A DNA stretch of 5,479 bases from Propionibacteriales bacterium. GTDB lineage: Bacteria; Actinomycetota; Actinomycetes; Propionibacteriales; Propionibacteriaceae. The stretch is taken from NCBI GenBank assembly GCA_030453285.1, contig JAKDKP010000199.1, forward strand, positions 1-5,479, written 5' to 3'. The notes beneath the pieces were generated by a model, which worked only from the letters and a program-made list of their open reading frames with translations, was not told where the DNA came from and searched no databases. Positions 4,576 to 5,479 of this stretch are shown here, piece after piece. The position numbers were made by a program, and so were the translations under genes. Within the stretch, counting starts at the first letter, position 1. Each line of letters starts with the position of its first letter.

Positions 4576-5246
4576 GACCCGACCGACGCTTGATCTGGGG
4601 GCTGACCGCCCTGATCGGGTTGTCGATTGATCAGGTGGCCAAGACGGCGGCCCTGGCCCGGCTCGACCCCGACGCGCCGATTTCCTTGCTCGGTGGCCTG
4701 CTCACCCTGCAACTGGCGTGGAATGACGGGGCGGCCTTCAGCCTCGGCGGTGGCGGCAACCTCACCTGGCTCTTCACGACGTTCGCAGTGCTCGTCTTCT
4801 GCGGGGTGACCTGGTTCGTCCTCCGGCGTCTGCGACACCGCGGTTGGGGACTCGTCCTCGGCTTGCTGACCGCTGGCGTCCTCGGCAACCTCGCTGACCG
4901 GCTCTTCCGCCCGCCAGGGCCCGGCGTCGGGCACGTGGTCGACTACCTGCAACTCCCCAAGTGGCCGATCTTCAATGTCGCCGACATCTTCGTCACCAGT
5001 GCCGCGATCGGCATCATCTGGCTCTCGGTGATCAAGAACGTCTCTCCGTACGCCACACTCGAAGCCTCGCCACAGGTCGAGCAGGAGTCGGATCGGAGGG
5101 AGCCGGAGTCTGGCGCGCAAGAAGGGCTGGCCCAGGAACCGGAGCACACCGGCTCAACCCCGCGGGACGACCGTGATCATGACGAGGTCGGGAACGACGA
5201 CACCAGAACCTCGAATCGATCGACACCCCAGAAGGCGGCGGAGTGA
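4548..5246 (+). CDS. lspA: Prolipoprotein signal peptidase (signal peptidase II)
   Basis: LspA is the integral-membrane aspartyl protease that removes signal peptides from diacylglyceryl-modified prolipoproteins. Of 232 residues, the first 165 or so form the enzyme. Four hydrophobic segments are visible at about 14-36, 71-92, 98-113 and 143-162. Conserved motifs are DQVAK (28-32), WNDGAAFS (58-65), GNLADR with catalytic Asp117, and VVDYL then FNVAD with catalytic Asp146. Residues 168-232 are a hydrophilic acidic tail, about 17 acidic against 7 basic residues, beyond the usual 150-200 residue family length. ATG 4548 lies inside traR with a weak ribosome-binding site. TTG 4590 is an alternative but would remove the basic segment before the first membrane helix. 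Overlap with traR upstream and the 4-base overlap downstream suggest translational coupling. Confidence 0.94.
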   Translation: MQTTRRTPLRPDRRLIWGLTALIGLSIDQVAKTAALARLDPDAPISLLGGLLTLQLAWNDGAAFSLGGGGNLTWLFTTFAVLVFCGVTWFVLRRLRHRGWGLVLGLLTAGVLGNLADRLFRPPGPGVGHVVDYLQLPKWPIFNVADIFVTSAAIGIIWLSVIKNVSPYATLEASPQVEQESDRREPESGAQEGLAQEPEHTGSTPRDDRDHDEVGNDDTRTSNRSTPQKAAE

Positions 5247-5479
5247 CGGCCAGCCGAGTGCTGTTCGTCCCCGACGGTCTGGACGGCATGCGGGTCGACG
5301 CGGCAGTGTCTCGGCTGATGGGGTTGTCCCGCGCCAAGGTGGCCGACCTGGTCGCCGAAGGTCATGTCGTCGTCGACGGCAGCACCGTCGGCAAGTCCGA
5401 CAAGGTGCACGCCGGGGCGATGCTGGATGTGACCCTGCCGGCCGATCCGGTCGGGATCCAGGTCACCCCGCAGGAAGTG
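5243..5479 (+). CDS. RluA/RluD-family pseudouridine synthase, N-terminal S4 domain (3' truncated)
   Basis: The reading frame opens with GTG 5243, overlapping the lspA stop in GTGA, and stays open to the window edge (79 codons). The visible part is an S4 RNA-binding domain: GLDGMRVDAAVSRLMGLSRA (about residues 12-31), then KVADLVAEGHVVVDG and KVHAGAMLDVTLP. This is the usual N-terminus of RluA/RluD-type enzymes, which convert uridines in 23S rRNA to pseudouridine. A purine-rich AAGGCGGCGGAG (5232-5243) precedes the start. The catalytic domain is off the window, so the assignment rests on the S4 domain plus the well-known lspA-rluD neighbourhood, and rRNA specificity cannot be told. Confidence 0.9.
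   Translation, partial: MTASRVLFVPDGLDGMRVDAAVSRLMGLSRAKVADLVAEGHVVVDGSTVGKSDKVHAGAMLDVTLPADPVGIQVTPQEV

Overview
The window is a compact, high-GC, entirely plus-strand stretch from the distal end of an actinobacterial division and cell wall (dcw) cluster. The gene content (ftsZ, a PgeF/YfiH-type gene, sepF, yggT, a Wag31-type divIVA, a TraR/DksA zinc-finger gene, lspA, an RluA/RluD-type pseudouridine synthase), the G/C-ending codons, the frequent GTG starts and the form of the DivIVA N-terminus point to an actinobacterium. I infer the order Propionibacteriales, probably the Propionibacteriaceae, from overall resemblance and not from any search.

Layout. Positions 1-611 hold the 3' third of ftsZ: the end of the globular domain, a long low-complexity linker and the C-terminal conserved peptide. 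pgeF (646-1410) follows after 34 bases. A gap of 117 bases precedes sepF (1528-2049), and yggT (2078-2371) follows 28 bases later. A 276-base non-coding region then carries a good promoter candidate and several inverted repeats, and it leads into divIVA/wag31 (2648-3610). A strong intrinsic terminator (3630-3669) closes that unit. A second regulatory gap of about 200 bases leads to a traR/dksA-type gene (3874-4575). lspA (4548-5246) overlaps it by 28 bases, and the S4-domain start of an RluA/RluD-family gene (5243 to the window edge) overlaps lspA by 4 bases. These last three genes look translationally coupled.

How the genes fit together. FtsZ polymerises into the Z-ring. SepF binds the FtsZ C-terminal peptide seen at 573-608 and anchors the ring to the membrane. 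YggT is a small membrane protein of unsettled function that regularly sits next to sepF. DivIVA/Wag31 marks negatively curved membrane at poles and septa and organises wall growth. PgeF edits peptidoglycan precursors. LspA matures lipoproteins.

The window is mostly a textbook locus, and I did not find a clear new system. The points most worth a second look are non-coding or low-complexity. One is a CGTGA-N4-TCACG palindrome lying exactly in the spacer of the putative divIVA promoter. A second is an 8-bp inverted repeat that encloses two hairpins in the divIVA leader. A third is a run of four GACCNN hexamers directly before the traR ribosome-binding site. The fourth is the set of disordered extensions on nearly every protein, including a basic, histone-H1-like tail with an AT-hook-like core on the TraR/DksA protein. 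No mobile element, CRISPR array, tRNA or rRNA is visible.
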